A stretch of 25,108 nucleotides of DNA, from assembly GCA_050701635.1 (NCBI GenBank), contig JBOGDF010000030.1, positions 1-25,108 of the forward strand, given 5' to 3'. This DNA comes from WHSM01 sp050701635. Its GTDB lineage: Bacteria > Actinomycetota > Actinomycetes > Mycobacteriales > Micromonosporaceae. Shown piece after piece: positions 23,369-25,108 of this stretch. Below the pieces are notes generated by a model. The model was not told the origin of the DNA and did no database searches. It was given only the letters and a program-made list of their open reading frames with translations. The first letter of the stretch is position 1, and the number at the start of each line of letters is the position of its first letter. A program made the position numbers and the translations under genes.

Positions 23369-24513
23369 GGCCGCAGCTCTTCCAGCTCGATCCGCCGGCC
23401 CTCCGCCGACGAACGCAGCCCGCACTCGGCCAGCCGTACGCCGCGCGCGCCGGCCAGGAAGTCGTACGGGTGCGGCGCGTCCTCGACCACGTGCCGGATG
23501 AACTGCTCCCACTGCGCCCGGAAGCCGTTGCCGAACTCCCCGTTGTCCGGCACCTCCTGCCACTGGTCGCGGAACCGCTCGGCGACCGGGAGGTCCGGGT
23601 TCCACACCGCTCGGGGCGTGTTCGCGCGGTGCTGGGTACGGCAGCCGAACAGCCCCGCCACGGCGCTGCCCTCCGTACCGTCGACCTGGAATTCCACCAG
23701 CTCGTCGCGGTGCACCCGTACGCACCACGACGAGTTGACCTGCGCGATCACGCCGCCGTCCAGCTCGAAGATCCCGTACGCCGCGTCGTCGGCGTCCGCG
23801 TCATAGGCGTCACCGCGCTCGTCCCACCGCTGCGGGATGTGGCTGGCGACCCGGGCGGTGACCGCGCGCACCCGCCCGAAGAGGTTCTCCAGCACGTAGC
23901 TCCAATGGGCGAACATGTCCAGCGCGATCCCGCCGCCGTCGGCCGCCCGGTAGTTCCAGCTGGGGCGCTGCGCCGGCTGGTGCTCGCCCTCGAACACCCA
24001 GTAGCCGAACTCGCCGCGTACCGAGAGGATCCGGCCGAAGAAGCCGGTGCCGACCAGGCGCTTCAGCTTCAGCAGCCCCGGCAGGTAGAGCTTGTCGTGC
24101 ACCACGCCGTGCTTCACGCCGGCCGCGTCGGCGAGCTGCGCCAGGTCGAGCGCCCCGGCCACGGTCTCCGCCACCGGCTTCTCGGTGTAGATGTGCTTGC
24201 CGGCGGCGATCGCCGCCTTGATCGCGGCCTCCCGCGCCGGGGTCACCTGGGCGTCGAAATACACCGCGACCGAGGGATCGCTCAGCACCTCGTCCAGTTT
24301 GTCTGTCCACTGTGGTACGCCGTGCCGCTCCGCCAGCTCGCGCAGCTTGCCGGAGTTGCGGCCCACCAGCACCGGCTCCACCTGCACCCGGCTGCCGTCG
24401 GACAGAGCGACCCCGCCGGCTTCCCGGATCGCCAGGATCGACCGGACCAGATGCTGCCGGTAGCCCATCCGGCCGGTCACACCGTTGAGGGCAACACGCA
24501 GAGAGGAGCTCAT
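23365..24513 (-). CDS. Gfo/Idh/MocA-family NAD(P)-dependent oxidoreductase
   Basis: This 382-residue protein has an N-terminal Rossmann domain (RVALNGVTGRMGYRQHL, G11-x2-G14-x2-G17) and the family's catalytic segment YTEKPVAE (E111-K112-P113). A C-terminal alpha/beta sheet domain begins GVVHDKLYLPGLLKLKRLV and includes GGGIALDMFAHWSYVLENLFG, with D and H for substrate contact. The glycine loop is G-x2-G-x2-G, unlike the common GxGxxG. It probably oxidises a sugar or polyol hydroxyl. ATG 24513 has GAAGGTGG about 7 bp upstream and a perfect LacI-type palindrome 13 bp upstream. It is the first gene of the four-gene operon, coupled to DUF993 by a 4-bp overlap. Confidence 0.93.
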   Translation of the reverse strand: MSSSLRVALNGVTGRMGYRQHLVRSILAIREAGGVALSDGSRVQVEPVLVGRNSGKLRELAERHGVPQWTDKLDEVLSDPSVAVYFDAQVTPAREAAIKAAIAAGKHIYTEKPVAETVAGALDLAQLADAAGVKHGVVHDKLYLPGLLKLKRLVGTGFFGRILSVRGEFGYWVFEGEHQPAQRPSWNYRAADGGGIALDMFAHWSYVLENLFGRVRAVTARVASHIPQRWDERGDAYDADADDAAYGIFELDGGVIAQVNSSWCVRVHRDELVEFQVDGTEGSAVAGLFGCRTQHRANTPRAVWNPDLPVAERFRDQWQEVPDNGEFGNGFRAQWEQFIRHVVEDAPHPYDFLAGARGVRLAECGLRSSAEGRRIELEELRP

Positions 24514-24525
24514 ACAACCACCTTC

Positions 24526-24539
24526 GGAAAGCGCTTTCC
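24526..24539. promoter_or_regulatory. LacI-type operator of the sugar operon
   Basis: GGAAAGCGCTTTCC is a perfect 14-bp palindrome with the central CG typical of LacI-family operators. It lies 13 bp before the oxidoreductase ATG and directly downstream of the predicted -10 box, so bound repressor would block transcription start. The matching site is at 19488-19501. Confidence 0.85.
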
Positions 24540-24543
24540 AGCC

Positions 24544-24572
24544 AGGGTAGGCGGCGGTCGCGGTCTCCGCAA
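24544..24572 (-). promoter_or_regulatory. Promoter of the sugar operon
   Basis: On the minus strand, TTGCGG (24572-24567), a 17-bp spacer, then TACCCT (24549-24544). The start would fall near 24537, inside the operator. Both hexamers fit consensus moderately, and the spacing is ideal. Confidence 0.6.
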
Positions 24573-24603
24573 CGTGCCCGGCCACGCGTGACCCCGGCCG
24601 CTC

Positions 24604-24660
24604 AGCTCCGAGCGGGCCCGGGGGCGCTCAGCTCCAGCTCCGAGCGGGCCCGGGCGGAGC
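24604..24660. repeat. Direct repeat and hairpin behind the patatin-like gene
   Basis: AGCTCCGAGCGGGCCCGGG occurs at 24604-24622 and 24636-24654. GCTCCG (24637-24642) and CGGAGC (24655-24660) pair around a GC-rich loop. The element immediately follows the patatin stop codon on the minus strand and probably includes its terminator. Confidence 0.55.
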
Positions 24661-25108
24661 TCAGCTCCAGGTGCGTGTGGCTCGGGCCGCGATGGCGGCG
24701 GCCTGGCGGCGGCCGGCCAGTGCGGACGGGCGGCGGGTGGCGGGATCCATCTTGCTGGGACGCATCGCCGCCCGCGACGCCGCGTCCGGGGTCACGTACA
24801 GCACCCGGCTGCCGGCGAGCTGGCGCAGCTCGTGGGCGATCGGCGTCGGGAACACCGTGTCGCTGTCCTCCGGGATGCCGCACAGCACCACCACGCGGTC
24901 GTACCCGGCGGCCAGGTCGGCGTTGGTGACCGACCGTACGCCCCCGTCGATGTAGCGCCGCCCGCCGATCGTCACCGGCGGCCACACGGTCGGTACGGCG
25001 CAGCTGGCCGCCACCGCCGACACCAGCGGCACCCCGTCGGCGTTGCCGAACACCGCCAGCGCGCCGGTCGCGGCGTCGACCGCGGTGAGCCGTACGGCCG
25101 TCTCCGGC
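24661..25108 (-). CDS. Patatin-like phospholipase, C-terminal part (cut by window end)
   Basis: The frame stays open to the window edge (about 149 codons). It includes TAVRLTAVDAATGALAVFGNADGVPL, ASCAVPTVWPPVTIGGRRYIDGGVRSVTNADLA and DRVVVLCGIPED (quoted as short parts of a continuous match). The D-G-G in YIDGGV holds the Asp of the Ser-Asp dyad, and AASCAVP is the usual patatin 'A(S/C).A.P' segment. The GxSxG nucleophile would lie beyond the window. It hydrolyses acyl-lipid esters and may be membrane-associated. The basic, Ala-rich C-terminal helix (RRQAAAIAARATRTWS) is typical. It is transcribed toward the sugar operon, from which repeats separate it. Confidence 0.88.
   Translation of the reverse strand, partial: PETAVRLTAVDAATGALAVFGNADGVPLVSAVAASCAVPTVWPPVTIGGRRYIDGGVRSVTNADLAAGYDRVVVLCGIPEDSDTVFPTPIAHELRQLAGSRVLYVTPDAASRAAMRPSKMDPATRRPSALAGRRQAAAIAARATRTWS

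Noticed and set aside
24604..24654. CRISPR-like repeat pair
   Set aside because: Only two 19-bp copies with a 13-bp gap, itself part of a GC-rich hairpin; no array.

Overview
The window reads as chromosomal DNA of a high-GC actinobacterium. Supporting signs are very high GC with strong third-position G/C, frequent GTG starts, tightly overlapped genes (GTGA, ATGA and TGATG junctions), leaderless-looking promoters, and a tadA gene preceded by the acidic 'tRNA adenosine deaminase-associated protein' that I know only from Actinobacteria. The set tyrA, tadA-associated gene, tadA, deoD and tRNA-Ser suggests a Micromonosporaceae-like genome. That family-level placement is inference.

Layout. (1) 1-5651 is mostly core: a prephenate dehydrogenase cut by the window start, a secreted seven-repeat beta-propeller, a small membrane protein, a 56-residue basic protein, the tadA pair (TadA carries an Ala/Gly repeat insert), DeoD, tRNA-Ser(CGA) with a strong hairpin behind it, and a Ser/Thr/Pro-rich single-span membrane protein. 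(2) 5652-12331 is accessory and partly decayed. It holds a lipoprotein with two copies of one domain, whose best start is followed by an in-frame TGA, and a type 1 copper lipoprotein. It also holds a response-regulator remnant joined to an antisense DUF2637 remnant, a VOC/DUF1905 pair, a STAS protein, a 5'-truncated ATP-grasp gene, and an AraC regulator followed by VOC genes behind three near-identical promoter copies. One of those VOC copies is reduced to a remnant, and a small membrane gene nearby has two frameshifts. (3) 12332-16677 holds a short UvrA-class ABC protein, then a MarR regulator divergent from a DoxX-pirin operon with two matching palindromic operators 30 bp apart. (4) 16845-19460 is a putative operon: a PspAA-like protein without PspA, a membrane-anchored protein with TPR-like helices, and an alpha/beta hydrolase. 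(5) 19488-24572 is a sugar-catabolism locus. A LacI regulator converges on a four-gene coupled operon (Gfo/Idh/MocA oxidoreductase, DUF993 aldolase-like protein, two sugar-phosphate isomerase/epimerase-like TIM barrels), and LacI-type palindromes lie at both outer promoters. (6) The right edge is the C-terminal part of a patatin-like phospholipase.

How parts work together. LacI probably controls itself and the oxidoreductase-aldolase-isomerase operon, which looks like an oxidation, isomerisation and cleavage route for an unknown sugar or polyol; no transporter is visible. MarR probably represses itself and DoxX-pirin. AraC probably activates the VOC genes through a shared CAGGAATCRAGAAGC element placed about 34 bp upstream of TAGCGTGA. 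I saw no rRNA, CRISPR array, intact transposase or prophage. The best leads for something undescribed are the DUF993 sugar operon, the PspA-less PspAA/TPR operon, the triplicated AraC/VOC promoter, and the duplicated-domain lipoprotein with its in-frame TGA.
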